Shown in pieces: positions 52,323 to 62,432 of a stretch of 64,000 nucleotides of DNA. How positions within the stretch are numbered: the first letter of the stretch is position 1; the number at the start of each line of letters is the position of its first letter. The translations under genes were made by a program, and so were the position numbers. The notes under the pieces were generated by a model that saw only the letters and a list, made by a program, of their open reading frames with translations, ran no database searches and was not told the origin of the DNA. Origin of the DNA: Leptospira sp. B5-022 (GTDB lineage Bacteria > Spirochaetota > Leptospiria > Leptospirales > Leptospiraceae); assembly GCF_000347035.1 (NCBI RefSeq), contig NZ_ANIJ01000047.1:67501-131500 (forward strand). The letters run 5' to 3'.

Positions 52323-54224
52323 ATGAACGGACCGAAGAGTGAAAACGTATATCGTGATATATTCGAACAATCTCCTATCGGACTCATGATCTTCGACAGG
52401 CAGGGGAGAATAATAGAAGCAAACAATTCTTCTTTGAATTTTTTAAGGGCCGAAAGAAATAAGATCATCGGACTTTCTTATTCCAATCTTAAAGACAAAA
52501 CAGTTTCCACATTGATCGGCAAGGGGCTACAAGGAGAAGCTTCCGACTACGAAGGGCCTTATAACACTACGATCAGCGGAATGTTGCTACAAGTACGTAT
52601 CAGAGTAAATCCACTTTTTGACGATTCGGGTATTTTTGGTGCCTCTTTGATCTTCGAGGATCTGACGGAAAGAAAAAAGACGGAGGAAAAATTAGCCATA
52701 ACACTCTCGGATATTCGTATCGCCCAAAAAGCATTGGAAGAGCAAGAGTTCAAATTTAAGGCATTATTCGAATCCGCAGGAGAGGCAATCTTTCTCATGG
52801 ACGATCGGGTTTTTTTGGAATGTAATCCTAAAACGGAAGAGATGTTCGGATGTAAAAGAGAAGATATAATAGGTGCTTCACCTGTGGATTTTTCTCCGGA
52901 GTTCCAGCCGGATGGAGCAACTTCCTCTCAAAAGGCGTTTCAAAAGATACAAGCGGCTCTTGCCGGAAAACCCCAGACTTTCGATTGGTTACATTGTAAA
53001 AAAGATAGAACTAATTTTGATGCGGAGGTAACGCTCACTTCCGTTACTCTGAACGGAAAGGCTTTATTACAAGCGATCGTAAGGGATATTTCGGAGAGAA
53101 AAAGAGCCGAAGAAGAGATCCGAAAGTTGAACGAAGATCTGGAACAAAAAGTTGTTCTCAGAACTGAAGAGCTAAAGGCAATCAATACTTATTTAGAAAA
53201 TACGAATAGAGACCTGCTATTAGCATTGGAAGAATTAAAATCCACTCAGGCGCAACTGATCCAATCCGAAAAGATGGCTGTGCTCGGACAATTAATCGCA
53301 GGGATCGCTCATGAAGTAAATACACCTTTAGGTGCGATCATTTCTTCCAACGAAGGGATCCAAAGTGTGTTTCGCCAGAATTGGGAAAAATTACTCTGCG
53401 AATTTGCGGAATTGGATCCGCAAGAAAGAGAAACTTGGAAGAAAATTTTTACGAAAGGAAGTATTTTTCCGGACTTTTATGATTCCTCGGAAGAAAGAAA
53501 AAATAGAAAGATCATCCGGGAAACGTTACAAAATCTTGGATTTCCTTCTTCCGAGTTCTTGTCGGAAAATCTGGCTGAATTGAGTATAAATGTGGAAGAT
53601 ATCCCCGATATGGTCAAAGGGATCCAAAAAGAAAAACTTCCGACTTTAGTTTCGAATGCTTACAATCTTTCCGGTATTTTGAGATACAGCAATGTAGTTA
53701 GAGAGGCCGCGTCCAAGGCAGCCCGAGTGATCCGTGCGTTAAAGACATACGTATACCAGGATCATGCTGGAGTTAGTCTGATCGACATTCGGGAACAGAT
53801 AGATCTGGTCTTAACACTATATTATAATAAAGTAAAACAAGGAGTGGAAATCCGAAGGAATTTTGCGGAGAATTCCCTTGTGAAAGGGCAAGCTGATCAA
53901 TTGACCCAGGTTTGGGCTAATTTGATTAATAACGCTTTCCAGGCTATTTCTTTCGAAGGTAGCTTGGATCTTGAATCTTATATCGAAGATGATTATTTAA
54001 TCGTTTCCGTCACGGACGATGGTCCCGGTGTTCCGAAAGAGATCCAAGATAAAATTTTCGAACCATTCTTCACCACAAAAGAAAAAGGGGAGGGAAGCGG
54101 TTTGGGCCTGGATATTTGCAGAAAGATCGTAGAGAAACATCAAGGAAAAATAGATTTTGATTCCGTGCCGGGAAGGACTACATTCAGGGTCTATCTACCA
54201 TTAGCGGAGAAAGTCCCGATTTAG
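52323..54224 (+). CDS. PAS-domain sensor histidine kinase, paralogue of the upstream kinase
   Basis: This soluble kinase has about 633 residues from ATG at 52323; an in-frame TTG at 52293 is an alternative. Two PAS domains are seen: YRDIFEQSPIGLMIFDRQGR (about 10-120) and FKALFESAGEAIFLMDDRVF with VRDISERKRAEEEI (about 145-260). A coiled coil follows, then H-box IAGIAHEVNTPLGAIISS near 329 and second helix KAARVIRALKTYVYQ near 465. The insertion after the H-box is as long as in the upstream kinase and shares PWEKLL-like and EERKNRK blocks. The ATPase domain has NLINNAFQAISF, DDGPGVP and GSGLGLDICRK. The pair likely arose by duplication. Confidence 0.9.
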   Translation: MNGPKSENVYRDIFEQSPIGLMIFDRQGRIIEANNSSLNFLRAERNKIIGLSYSNLKDKTVSTLIGKGLQGEASDYEGPYNTTISGMLLQVRIRVNPLFDDSGIFGASLIFEDLTERKKTEEKLAITLSDIRIAQKALEEQEFKFKALFESAGEAIFLMDDRVFLECNPKTEEMFGCKREDIIGASPVDFSPEFQPDGATSSQKAFQKIQAALAGKPQTFDWLHCKKDRTNFDAEVTLTSVTLNGKALLQAIVRDISERKRAEEEIRKLNEDLEQKVVLRTEELKAINTYLENTNRDLLLALEELKSTQAQLIQSEKMAVLGQLIAGIAHEVNTPLGAIISSNEGIQSVFRQNWEKLLCEFAELDPQERETWKKIFTKGSIFPDFYDSSEERKNRKIIRETLQNLGFPSSEFLSENLAELSINVEDIPDMVKGIQKEKLPTLVSNAYNLSGILRYSNVVREAASKAARVIRALKTYVYQDHAGVSLIDIREQIDLVLTLYYNKVKQGVEIRRNFAENSLVKGQADQLTQVWANLINNAFQAISFEGSLDLESYIEDDYLIVSVTDDGPGVPKEIQDKIFEPFFTTKEKGEGSGLGLDICRKIVEKHQGKIDFDSVPGRTTFRVYLPLAEKVPI

Positions 54225-54271
54225 TCGGAATCCTCGTCCGAAATTATAGAAAAACAAGCTTGTGTAATATT

Positions 54272-54303
54272 AAAGCCACTCTTTTTAGAAAGCGGCTTTT
54301 ATT
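54272..54303. terminator. Bidirectional terminator between convergent genes
   Basis: AAAGCC (54272-54277) and GGCTTT (54294-54299) form the base of a stem extended by CTCTTT/AGAAAG, with T-runs on both strands. It lies between the PAS kinase stop and the convergent glutathione transferase stop. Confidence 0.65.
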
Positions 54304-54305
54304 AT

Positions 54306-54923
54306 TTAGGATTTTTTAGGAATTTCGCTTCCTTTAATGAATGCGGGTCTTGCTCCTAATTTTTCTTCCCAAGCTTTGAGCTTTGGATAATCATCCAAAG
54401 AAAGATCGATATAGGATCTAGCTTTTACCCAGGGCCAGGTCGCTATATCCGCAATACTCAATTCCTTTCCTGCGAGATATTCGGATTCTTTCAAACGTCT
54501 TTCCAAAACGGAATAAAGGCGTTTTGTTTCATCCACGTAACGATTCATTGCGTATGGAATTTTTTCCGGGGCAAACTTCACAAAATGGTTCGCCTGACCT
54601 TGCATAGGACCGACCCCGCCCATTTGGAACATGAGCCATTGGATCGCGATGGATCGTTCTTTAGGATCTTTCGGTAGGAATTTTCCGTATTTTTCCGCTA
54701 GATAGATCAGGATCGCTCCCGATTCGAAAACAGGAAAGTCACCGTTGTCTTTGTCTACGATGGCAGGTATCCTTCCGTTCGGGTTGATCTTAAGATACCA
54801 TTCTTCTTTTTGCTCTAATTTACTAAAGTCGATTGGATGTACTGTATAAGGGATCCCTAATTCTTCCAGCATGATGGAAGCTTTTTTTCCGTTAGGCGTC
54901 CCTGCGGTGTATAACTCGATCAA
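54306..54923 (-). CDS. Glutathione S-transferase family protein (YfcG-like)
   Basis: This 205-residue protein has a thioredoxin-like N-terminal domain ([48 protein letters not shown]) and an all-helical C-terminal domain ([40 protein letters not shown]). TPNGKKAS and [10 protein letters not shown] are signature features of the Nu-class YfcG/YghU proteins, which act as glutathione-disulfide oxidoreductases. That subclass call is made on these motifs. It is monocistronic. Confidence 0.93.
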   Translation of the reverse strand: MIELYTAGTPNGKKASIMLEELGIPYTVHPIDFSKLEQKEEWYLKINPNGRIPAIVDKDNGDFPVFESGAILIYLAEKYGKFLPKDPKERSIAIQWLMFQMGGVGPMQGQANHFVKFAPEKIPYAMNRYVDETKRLYSVLERRLKESEYLAGKELSIADIATWPWVKARSYIDLSLDDYPKLKAWEEKLGARPAFIKGSEIPKKS

Positions 54924-55042
54924 ATGATTCTCCTTTGATTCGGCCGGAATGGTCCGGATATGATCTAGGCTTTGTTTTTAGACTCTCCGTGGAAATCTTT
55001 TGGAACAAATCCTTTTTATTTTTATAAAAAGAACTGTGGTGA

Positions 55043-55474
55043 TCAGGCAAAAAATACGGAATGTACAATATGTCCCGATAGGGCTAACATACTCAAGATC
55101 CCCAAATCGTAAGCGATATTCCTCCAAGGTTGTTTATGAAAAAAATAGAAAATGGCATGCAGTATCCTGGAAATTATGAATATTCCGGAATAGATGATGG
55201 TCCCTTCATGCCAGTTATAGGTATGAATATACCCTATCAGTAAGAATAAGAAAATTGGAATATTCTCCAAGTCGTTTCGGAAGACCCCGTTTGCAGTGGC
55301 GACTATCGTATGATCGTCCGTTGCTGGGAATGAATTAGTGAAAAATTCCGCGTCTTCTTTCCAGCGGAATGTTTTGGTTTTTATCCGGACCAAACCTTGA
55401 ACGATGGAAGTGGAAAGTAATTTTAGGAATAAAATTACTGAGACAATCGCAAAGACCTGCCAAGAAGATTCCAT
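55043..55474 (-). CDS. MAPEG family membrane protein
   Basis: This 143-residue protein has four membrane segments and the MAPEG layout. TANGVFRNDLENIPIFLFLL (about 70-90) contains the conserved R-N-x-x-E-N-I/E-P glutathione-contact motif, and IISRILHAIFYFFHKQPWRN is the next helix with its typical Arg and His. MAPEG proteins act as membrane glutathione transferases or in eicosanoid-type lipid metabolism; in bacteria the substrate is usually unknown. It lies 120 bp downstream of the GST gene's start on the same strand, a possible but unproven link. Confidence 0.88.
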   Translation of the reverse strand: MESSWQVFAIVSVILFLKLLSTSIVQGLVRIKTKTFRWKEDAEFFTNSFPATDDHTIVATANGVFRNDLENIPIFLFLLIGYIHTYNWHEGTIIYSGIFIISRILHAIFYFFHKQPWRNIAYDLGILSMLALSGHIVHSVFFA

Positions 55475-55550
55475 TCTACACTCCTAGGTGCAAAGATTGA
55501 CGGAGCACAGGATCGGACTTGAGTAGGATTAATGCGAGCAAAAAACGAGC

Positions 55551-56129
55551 TTACTCGGGCCTCAGTTTTTCTTTTTTGAGTCGTTTCCTGATTTCTTTTC
55601 CTCTTTTTTGGTTCTCTTCCAAGACTTTCAAAATAGTATCCACGGGAAATGCAGTACCTTGGAACATTCTGGAAAAAACACGATCAGGCATATCATACCA
55701 GCGAGCCTTGGAGGAAAGAAGAAGTTCTCCCGTCTTTTTCAGATGAACGGTCCCTTTAGTGTAAAGTCTTCTGCGTCTTACCATGGTGACCCAACAGCGG
55801 ACTTCTAATTCTTCGCCTAATGGACAGGCCTTATAATAACGCATATATAATTGGTCGGTCATCACAAAATGACCTAAGTGAAAACATAAAACGCCTTGTG
55901 CCTCGTCCAATAAAGTAGCGAGCGCTCCACCATGAGCGAAACCGGGCGCTCCCTCAAAATCTTTCTCTATGGTCCAAGCAAAACGGACTTCTCCGCTTGG
56001 TTCGTGAAAAGGAAAGCTGGCGTGTAAGCCTCTTTTATTTTCCGGCCCGCAACCGAAACAATTCTTATGATGCCAATCTTGTCCGTTTTGGCTGGCCTTG
56101 ATATGTTTATAAATGTCTTCCGCAGTCAT
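55551..56129 (-). CDS. PaaI-type hotdog-fold thioesterase
   Basis: This 192-residue protein has a hotdog domain. KNCFGCGPENKRGLHASFPF at about 22-42 carries the CFGCG start typical of this thioesterase subgroup, and APGFAHGGALATLLDEAQGV (about 62-82) is the catalytic helix with its HGG motif and acidic residue. The C-terminal 40 residues are basic and coiled (LEENQKRGKEIRKRLKKEK). It probably hydrolyses acyl-CoA; the acyl specificity is unknown. It is monocistronic. Confidence 0.9.
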   Translation of the reverse strand: MTAEDIYKHIKASQNGQDWHHKNCFGCGPENKRGLHASFPFHEPSGEVRFAWTIEKDFEGAPGFAHGGALATLLDEAQGVLCFHLGHFVMTDQLYMRYYKACPLGEELEVRCWVTMVRRRRLYTKGTVHLKKTGELLLSSKARWYDMPDRVFSRMFQGTAFPVDTILKVLEENQKRGKEIRKRLKKEKLRPE

Positions 56130-56276
56130 CTGTATCTAGTTTCTTTCTATCTACCATGGAAAAATCCGAAAGCGCGCGAACAAGAACGAAATTCGAGATC
56201 GGACTATAACGAACAGCGTATTTGTTTTGCTCCCGAACTGACATGAGGAGAAGGCTAAAACTCCTATTCAAATCCC

Positions 56277-56302
56277 TTGACCGATTCTTGGCAGTTTATA
56301 AT
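56277..56302 (+). promoter_or_regulatory. Candidate promoter of the alcohol dehydrogenase gene
   Basis: TTGACC (56277-56282) and a perfect TATAAT (56297-56302) lie 24 bp before the ATG, with a GAGGAGA ribosome binding site between. The 14-bp spacer is short for sigma-70, so the -35 call is uncertain while the -10 is good. Confidence 0.4.
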
Positions 56303-56325
56303 CTCACTACGTCGAGGAGAATACG

Positions 56326-57363
56326 ATGAAAGCCGCTGTTTTAGAGTCCGGAAAAAGAAATTTGATCATCAAAGAGGTTCCAATCCCCGATCTCGGTCCG
56401 GAACAAGCGAAGGTAAGGATCAAAGCCTGTGGCATCTGCGGTTCCGATCTACATTTAGTATTACATGGAACCTTAAAGTGTAAACATTATCCTCAGATCC
56501 CCGGACATGAAGCTTCCGGTGTAGTGGAAGAAGTGGGAGAAAAAGTCACTCGTTTCAAAAAAGGGGATCGAGTCGTGATCGCCGCAGGAACCAGTTGCGG
56601 AGTATGTTCTCATTGTCTCGCAGGAAGAGAAAATCTTTGCAAAGAGATCGGAGTATTCGGATTTGATCGAGAAGGTAGTTTCGCAGAATATAATGTAGTC
56701 GAAGAACGTTATCTCTATCCCCTGCCTGATTCCGTTCCCTTCGAACAAGGTGCGATCTTAGCCGATGCGGTTTCTACCCCTTATAATGCGATTAAGTTCA
56801 GAGGAAAGATTCAAGACGGAGATACGGTTGCTGTTTTCGGTTGTGGTGGTCTCGGGATCCATGGAGTGGTGATTGCAAGAGCATTGACAAAAGGTAAAGT
56901 GATCGCCTTGGATGTGGATAGGGGAGCCTTGGAAAACGCCGCCGCTTATGGGGCTGATGAAATAGTAAATTTGAGAGAAGTAAAAAATCCGGGCAAGACC
57001 CTAAAGGAAATTTCCAAAGGTGGAGTGGACCTTCTTGCTGATTTTTCCGGAAGAATGACAAATATAGAAGAATCACTTCGGGCCATGAACCCCGGAGGAA
57101 GAATGGTACTCGTCGGGATTGGAAGAGAGCCTTTAAAATTTGCAATCCCGTTCTCCATTATCGAAAAACAGATCACTATTGCGGGCTCTTACGGTTCGGA
57201 TCGAAGGGCCATCCCGGAATTGATAGATCTTTATGTGCAAGGAAAATTGAATCTAAGCAGATCGATTACGGATATAAGAAAATTAGAGGACATCAACGAA
57301 AGTTTACAAGATTTAGAAGACAGAAAAGGAAATCCGATCCGATTTGTGATCTCTCCCGAATGA
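56326..57363 (+). CDS. Zinc-binding alcohol dehydrogenase (MDR family)
   Basis: This 345-residue medium-chain dehydrogenase has the catalytic zinc ligands in CGICGSDLHLVLHG (Cys near 36) and PGHEASGVVEEVGE (His-Glu near 62). The structural zinc is bound by the four-Cys loop CGVCSHCLAGRENLC (about 90-105). The nucleotide-binding motif VAVFGCGGLGIHG is near 172, and VIALDVDRG selects NAD(H). The family covers alcohols, polyols and aldehydes, so the substrate is unknown. GAGGAGA precedes the ATG. The gene 63 bp downstream is a membrane protein of unknown function. Confidence 0.93.
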   Translation: MKAAVLESGKRNLIIKEVPIPDLGPEQAKVRIKACGICGSDLHLVLHGTLKCKHYPQIPGHEASGVVEEVGEKVTRFKKGDRVVIAAGTSCGVCSHCLAGRENLCKEIGVFGFDREGSFAEYNVVEERYLYPLPDSVPFEQGAILADAVSTPYNAIKFRGKIQDGDTVAVFGCGGLGIHGVVIARALTKGKVIALDVDRGALENAAAYGADEIVNLREVKNPGKTLKEISKGGVDLLADFSGRMTNIEESLRAMNPGGRMVLVGIGREPLKFAIPFSIIEKQITIAGSYGSDRRAIPELIDLYVQGKLNLSRSITDIRKLEDINESLQDLEDRKGNPIRFVISPE

Positions 57364-57426
57364 TTCCGAAGACGAACTTTGCTTGCTATCGTATCCGCTT
57401 CTTAAATCCTAACGGATAGATAGCTG

Positions 57427-58161
57427 ATGTTTAAAGAATACTTACAGTACATACTTTCCAGAGGACAGATCCGATTCATCGTACTCGTTAGATCCGTTTT
57501 ATTTTTACTAGTATTTAGCGCAATTCCTGCGATACAAGCGGGAGGCGCGGTCGCTTTGGGCGGGATACTGATCGTCTTAGGGTTACTAGGAACATATGTA
57601 GTGAACGGATACGTGATCCGATCGGGAATGGACCCTGCAAGACCGGTGGAATTTTCCAAATACTTTATATTCTTGCTTACTTTAGCCTTGTTCTTGATTT
57701 TATTCTTTTTGATCGTAGCTAGATTGGTGGAACCTTTTTTAGGGACACAATTGCAAGAGTTCTTAAAAAAACAAAGTACTGAACCGGGCACTCCACTTCC
57801 CGCGGAATTTGTTCGATTTTATCTGATATTTGCATTTGTATTGGGGCTTGTTCTTCATCTGATCCTTCCGGTGCTCTTTTCAAAGCTAAGTTTGATCCAA
57901 GGAATAAAAGAATTACCAAGTTGTATCAAACGTTCCGACTATATTGTGGCGGCCTGGACACCTTTCGTGATCATGTTTGTTCCGGATCTACTGGTTTCTC
58001 TTATCTCCAATTCGGAAGAAATGATGGTTTCAATGTTTGGACAAATATTACTGATTGTTATCTTCTTCTTTATGCTTACATCGGATATTTTTTTACAATA
58101 CCCGACGTATTATTTGGTTCGCACAGAGAAGAAGATCGCAGAAGGTCCGGATAACGTTTAA
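57427..58161 (+). CDS. Hypothetical membrane protein
   Basis: This 244-residue protein has about six membrane segments: [98 protein letters not shown] and [19 protein letters not shown]. No family or catalytic motif is recognised. It follows the alcohol dehydrogenase and shares 4 bp with the stop of the convergent chemoreceptor gene. The role is unknown. Confidence 0.72.
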   Translation: MFKEYLQYILSRGQIRFIVLVRSVLFLLVFSAIPAIQAGGAVALGGILIVLGLLGTYVVNGYVIRSGMDPARPVEFSKYFIFLLTLALFLILFFLIVARLVEPFLGTQLQEFLKKQSTEPGTPLPAEFVRFYLIFAFVLGLVLHLILPVLFSKLSLIQGIKELPSCIKRSDYIVAAWTPFVIMFVPDLLVSLISNSEEMMVSMFGQILLIVIFFFMLTSDIFLQYPTYYLVRTEKKIAEGPDNV

Positions 58162-59870
58162 GCTTTCAGGAAGCTCATCGTATCTCTTAAACTTTTAGCG
58201 ATATTTAAAAGTGCCGTTGCACTTCCTGCGATCTCTTCCGAGTTTGCAGCGCTATTCTGGACCGTAACGGAGATATTCGAAACTGCGTTTGCAGTCTCGG
58301 AGATCGCCACTTTTTGTTCTTTAACTGAAGTTCGGATCTCTTCCGATTTGGTATCCACTTCGTTGACCGCTGTGATAATCGTTGCCTTTTTCTCCTGCTG
58401 GACTTGCATCGTTGAGACTATATTGTCCGAGGAAAGTTTGATAAAGGAAAGACCCTCCAGGATTTCCGCATAAACTCTCACACAACTATCCACAAAATTT
58501 TTCCCCGATTCAATTTCTTGGTTACTCGTGCGGATCAGGCTTTCGATAGTTTTCGTACTTTGATCCGTTTGTTCGGCGAGTCTTGTGATCTCCGTCGCGA
58601 CAACCGCGAAACCTTTTCCATGTTCTCCCGCTCTTGCAGCTTCTATAGCCGCATTCAATGCGAGAAGGTTCACTTTTTCGGAAATTTCCTGGATGATCGC
58701 AGTAATCGATCTCATCTCTCCGGAACTAGATTCAATTTTTATCATACTTTCGGAGAGGCTGCCCATATTTTTTTTACCGGCCTCCGTTTTGGTATACATA
58801 TCCGAAATTTTTCCCAAAGAATCGGAAACTGAATCCCCGACTTTCGTGATCAAACTATCCAACTCTTTCATTTCTCCGGAAAACGAAAGAATAAGTTTAT
58901 ACTGTCCTTCCGCATTCATGGTGACCTGTTCCATACCGGCACTGATCTCTTCGACGGAAGCGGAAATTTCTTCGACGGAAGCGGATTCACTTTGCGCATT
59001 CTCCGAAAGATATTCGCTGGATTTGGAAAGTTGTTCAGCCGCTACCAAGATAGATTCCGAAAAAGTAAGGATAGAGGACAACATCTCCTTCACCTTGGAC
59101 TGAAAATTACGGAACACTAATGATAGAAGGTAGAGTTCGTCTAAATTTCGTTCGTCCTCTTCCACTTCTATTGGATGACTAAAATCAGCGTCCCGGATGG
59201 AAATTCTGACTCGATTTAAACCTTGCACAAGTCGGATCGAAAATTTAATCGAAGCGTAAAGAATATAAACGAGTGTCAGCGCCGAAATAGAAAGAAAAAC
59301 CGTAAGACTAAACGTATATTCCGTCTCCGCTTTTTGGTAGATCTTTTCCGAGATAAACAACTGCACGGAGATCAGCTTTTCGATATTACCCGCAACGGGG
59401 TCTATTTTCGAATACATTTTATTGTCCGCAAAATTTCCCAAACCTTCCTTATCTTTAGCGACCATAAGCGCTCGAACTTCTTCCACACTCTTGTCGGCTT
59501 CGTCAAATAAAGGTTTCAATTTTTCGATAAGGACTTTTTCTTCCTCCACTAAATGTGTTTGAAGATAGATATTCCACTGCAATTTGATCTCCTTCATCGC
59601 AGTATCTAGTTTTTCGACACCTTCTTCATACGTGAATGCACCGCTGCGAGTTTTGTGAACACAATCCACAATCGAGATCGCGTAATGATCCGAGATCGTT
59701 TTTAGCTGTTGTAACGGAATTAATCTATCGTTGCGGATCGTTTCTATATCAGCGATCCGAGAAGCTGAATTGATAAGAGATAGAGCCAGTATGATTAAAA
59801 AAGGAATTAATACTGAAGAGAATAAGATCGCTAATTTTAAATTTAAACTTAGTCGTGAATACCATTTCAT
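58158..59870 (-). CDS. Methyl-accepting chemotaxis protein
   Basis: This is a 570-residue transmembrane chemoreceptor. TM1 is [20 protein letters not shown] (about 12-32), and a helical periplasmic sensor domain of the four-helix-bundle type ([35 protein letters not shown]) follows. TM2 lies near 200 ([19 protein letters not shown]), then a HAMP-like linker and the signalling domain. The near-invariant hairpin tip is [20 protein letters not shown] then [14 protein letters not shown] (about 410-445). CheA and CheW are not nearby, so it feeds the general chemotaxis array. The ligand is unknown. Confidence 0.95.
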   Translation of the reverse strand: MKWYSRLSLNLKLAILFSSVLIPFLIILALSLINSASRIADIETIRNDRLIPLQQLKTISDHYAISIVDCVHKTRSGAFTYEEGVEKLDTAMKEIKLQWNIYLQTHLVEEEKVLIEKLKPLFDEADKSVEEVRALMVAKDKEGLGNFADNKMYSKIDPVAGNIEKLISVQLFISEKIYQKAETEYTFSLTVFLSISALTLVYILYASIKFSIRLVQGLNRVRISIRDADFSHPIEVEEDERNLDELYLLSLVFRNFQSKVKEMLSSILTFSESILVAAEQLSKSSEYLSENAQSESASVEEISASVEEISAGMEQVTMNAEGQYKLILSFSGEMKELDSLITKVGDSVSDSLGKISDMYTKTEAGKKNMGSLSESMIKIESSSGEMRSITAIIQEISEKVNLLALNAAIEAARAGEHGKGFAVVATEITRLAEQTDQSTKTIESLIRTSNQEIESGKNFVDSCVRVYAEILEGLSFIKLSSDNIVSTMQVQQEKKATIITAVNEVDTKSEEIRTSVKEQKVAISETANAVSNISVTVQNSAANSEEIAGSATALLNIAKSLRDTMSFLKA

Positions 59871-60200
59871 GAAAACCCTCCGGGCGGGGAGTATAGCACA
59901 GAATGGAATATTAATCGAGCAAATTAGAACACTTTCACCAACTAAATCAAAGAAATGATTTTTTAGGGAAGAATTTATTTCACACGGGGCATGTCATTTT
60001 TCGAATTTAGACAAAATCCATTTTAGTATACGAAATAGAATGTACCACATAGAGACAACTTTATGTTCACTGAATTGGGATTGCTGGTATCTCTGTAGCG
60101 CTTGCTATAGGCTTGACAGGTTCGGATTAACCACTAATATCGGAGATCAAGCCCCCTGGCTTTATATAATACGAACGTTATAAAAAGGGAGAGGCGGTAA
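59871..60200. other. 330-bp divergent intergenic region
   Basis: No gene is supported. The region separates the chemoreceptor (leftward) and the hypothetical protein (rightward) and should contain both promoters. A candidate rightward promoter is at 60113-60140. Confidence 0.5.
60113..60140 (+). promoter_or_regulatory. Candidate sigma-70 promoter for the downstream hypothetical gene
   Basis: TTGACA (60113-60118) is a consensus -35 and TAATAT (60135-60140) a near-consensus -10, with a 16-bp spacer. The gene starts at 60201 after a GGGAGAGG ribosome binding site. Confidence 0.5.
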
Positions 60201-61700
60201 ATGAGCCTTTTGAAACAAAAAATAGAAAGAGAAAGAAAATCCGGGAAACTGCTGCTCCGTTTGCTAATCCTAGCATTTGTTATTTGCGGATCTGCTCTGT
60301 CCTTATCCGCTGCGTTTTCCTTAAAACAGATCCCGGATTCTATCGGTCCGGATGGACGTAATATCTCCAGACAGTTCTTCCAATTTTTGAAAACTGCAAT
60401 CATCAAAAATAAATATGACGGAAGAGCGGAAGGTTTTCATAAATACCTGGATCGTTCCTTGGAAAGATTCGAATTAAAAAACCTGTTTAATTCCGAATAT
60501 ATGACAAAGGATAATAACGGGCAACATTACGTTACTTATCGGGGACGATTCGCCAACGACGGTTATAAGGTAAGTCTAGAAAACGTAAGAATGAAGGAGG
60601 TTCCAATTCCAAATTTCGGTGATTTTACCGCCGAGTTTTCGTTAAAACATAATCCGAATCCAACGTATGGCGGGAACTCTTACTCCGGAAATTTGGACGT
60701 TCTTACGCATATGGGACCATTCACTCATAAACATGGATTGAGTGCAATGGACTCGGGATTACACTTTTTAGATTCGAATAATCTGAAATCCATCACTGCA
60801 CCGGAGACAACTTCTTTCAAAAAAATTAAGGACCCGGATGCAAGAAAGGCAATTAACGATTTTACGGAATCATTTCCCGCCCTTGCAAAGTTTATGGGTT
60901 ACTATTTCGGTTTGGATTCTTTGTTAAAGGTCCAACAGGATGGAAAACTCCCCGGTGTTACGGCGTTTACATTCGAGGGAAACATAGAACAGACCTTGAT
61001 GAGGGATTATCCGGATCTAGGCGATTATCTGGACGATATCAAATATTTAGGTTTTATTAAATTAAGAATTACGAATGTTTCCGGAAGATCATTGGCGGAA
61101 TTTGCGATAGAATCTAAAACCAGGGAGATCCGTTTCAAGTTTTTCACGTTGAACGGAAAAGTAATCCCTTACGATACAAAGGGTAATTTTTATCCCCAAG
61201 AGGCTTTCACTCTTAATTCTCTTTCCGAGTTTCCTTTTGTAGTAAAAGCAAGTTTAGAAGCTAATTTATACGGTCTGGTTTTGGAGAACAACGACGTTCA
61301 ATTGCTTGGCAGATTCACCAATACGGCAACTTCCGGAGTTCTAAATTTAAAAATAACTAAAATAGAAGAATTTGACGTGAGTGGTGCTTTTGGTTACTTT
61401 GCACCTTCTTGGGCGATCAATCTATTTATTCCCGGTAATCTTCAGTCAATTATCTACGAGTTTACCGAAACTTTGGTAAAGGCGAATAATGGGAAAGGGA
61501 CAAGCATCGTATTGAGATGGGATCGAGATTCTTCTAAAACAGCTATGAGGACCCATATTGAAACGGAATTTTTGGATAATTTTTTCATCCGATTCGGTTT
61601 AAAGATCTGGAATCATAAGGTTCTTCCTGATGAAGATGCTAAAGACGATATCAGAGCTGTACTTTCCAAAACAATCGATCTATTGTTAAAAGGAATTTAA
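60201..61700 (+). CDS. Hypothetical membrane-anchored protein
   Basis: This 499-residue protein is not recognised. It has a basic N-terminus and one signal-anchor segment (LLRLLILAFVICGSALSL, about 20-40), after which no membrane helix is evident. The rest is a mixed alpha/beta, slightly beta-rich extracytoplasmic region with blocks such as VTYRGRFANDGYKVSLENV, GFIKLRITNVSGRSLAEFAI and ATSGVLNLKITKIEEFDV. GGGAGAGG lies 8 bp before the ATG, and a good promoter is upstream. The gene stands alone. An envelope role is inferred from the anchor only. Confidence 0.75.
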   Translation: MSLLKQKIERERKSGKLLLRLLILAFVICGSALSLSAAFSLKQIPDSIGPDGRNISRQFFQFLKTAIIKNKYDGRAEGFHKYLDRSLERFELKNLFNSEYMTKDNNGQHYVTYRGRFANDGYKVSLENVRMKEVPIPNFGDFTAEFSLKHNPNPTYGGNSYSGNLDVLTHMGPFTHKHGLSAMDSGLHFLDSNNLKSITAPETTSFKKIKDPDARKAINDFTESFPALAKFMGYYFGLDSLLKVQQDGKLPGVTAFTFEGNIEQTLMRDYPDLGDYLDDIKYLGFIKLRITNVSGRSLAEFAIESKTREIRFKFFTLNGKVIPYDTKGNFYPQEAFTLNSLSEFPFVVKASLEANLYGLVLENNDVQLLGRFTNTATSGVLNLKITKIEEFDVSGAFGYFAPSWAINLFIPGNLQSIIYEFTETLVKANNGKGTSIVLRWDRDSSKTAMRTHIETEFLDNFFIRFGLKIWNHKVLPDEDAKDDIRAVLSKTIDLLLKGI

Positions 61701-61766
61701 CAATTTAATGATCGAAACAAATCAGACCCAAATGGTCGAAATAAAATCATAAAAGATCAACTTTTT

Positions 61767-61790
61767 AAGGCTCACAGTTATGTGAGCTTT
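61767..61790. terminator. Stem-loop between convergent genes
   Basis: AAGGCTCACA (61767-61776) pairs with TGTGAGCTTT (61781-61790), a 10-bp stem with one G-T pair and a GTTA loop. It lies midway between the stops of the hypothetical gene and the methyltransferase gene. The U-runs are short, so terminator strength is uncertain. Confidence 0.5.
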
Positions 61791-61802
61791 GGTATTCCTG
61801 TT

Positions 61803-62432
61803 TTAATACAATTTCCAAACGTTTTCTTTTGCAGCTTGTCCCTTTAATCCTCCTGCCATTTCCCGGCTTAGAAGATTAACTAAATTGAAAGTGTCTTTAT
61901 AGTGTTGGCTTACTTCTTCCGCTGAAATGGAAAAAGGAGGACCGGCCATTTTGGATTGGTCGTATTCAAAAGTGATCAAAAGTTGAGGCGCTTGATTGGT
62001 AATCTTCGCTAAATGAGCGGAATAACGAACCCTCGTCTCTCGGGGGAGGGCTACTAAGGCTGCTCTATCATAAACTGCATCCACAGGACCTAAGGTCTCT
62101 TTGGATAAATCGAATATGTCCCCCACGAAAATATCTATACCCTTGGCACTGTAAAGAGTGAGTTTGTCCACTTTAGAAATTTCAGGTTCCACTGCTAACT
62201 CTTGGAATAGTTGCTGGACCGCCATCTCGACGAGTTCCGCGCCGGCGATCCTATATCCGTTGGAAAGAAGCCAGGTTATATCCAATGTTTTTCCGCATAA
62301 TGGAATAAAGATACGGCTATCTTTTGCCAAAGAAAGTTCTTTGAAATATTTAAGTAGAAGCGGGTTTGTCTCGGCTTCGTGGAAGGGGATATTATTCTCT
62401 TTCCATCTGCTTAACCAAAAGTCTTTTTCCAT
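61803..62432 (-). CDS. TPMT-family S-adenosylmethionine-dependent methyltransferase
   Basis: This methyltransferase of about 209 residues is of the thiopurine S-methyltransferase family. Segments are KDFWLSRWKENNIPFHEAE at the start, SRIFIPLCGKTLDITWLLSN (SAM motif, about 43-62), VGDIFDLSKETLGPVDAVYD and RAALVALPRETRVRYSAHL. All are near-signature. ATG at 62432 is chosen because it begins at the family start and follows an AGGGG ribosome binding site; an in-frame start at 62510 would add 26 unrelated residues. Bacterial members methylate thiols, selenium or tellurium compounds; the natural substrate is open. Confidence 0.93.
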   Translation of the reverse strand: MEKDFWLSRWKENNIPFHEAETNPLLLKYFKELSLAKDSRIFIPLCGKTLDITWLLSNGYRIAGAELVEMAVQQLFQELAVEPEISKVDKLTLYSAKGIDIFVGDIFDLSKETLGPVDAVYDRAALVALPRETRVRYSAHLAKITNQAPQLLITFEYDQSKMAGPPFSISAEEVSQHYKDTFNLVNLLSREMAGGLKGQAAKENVWKLY

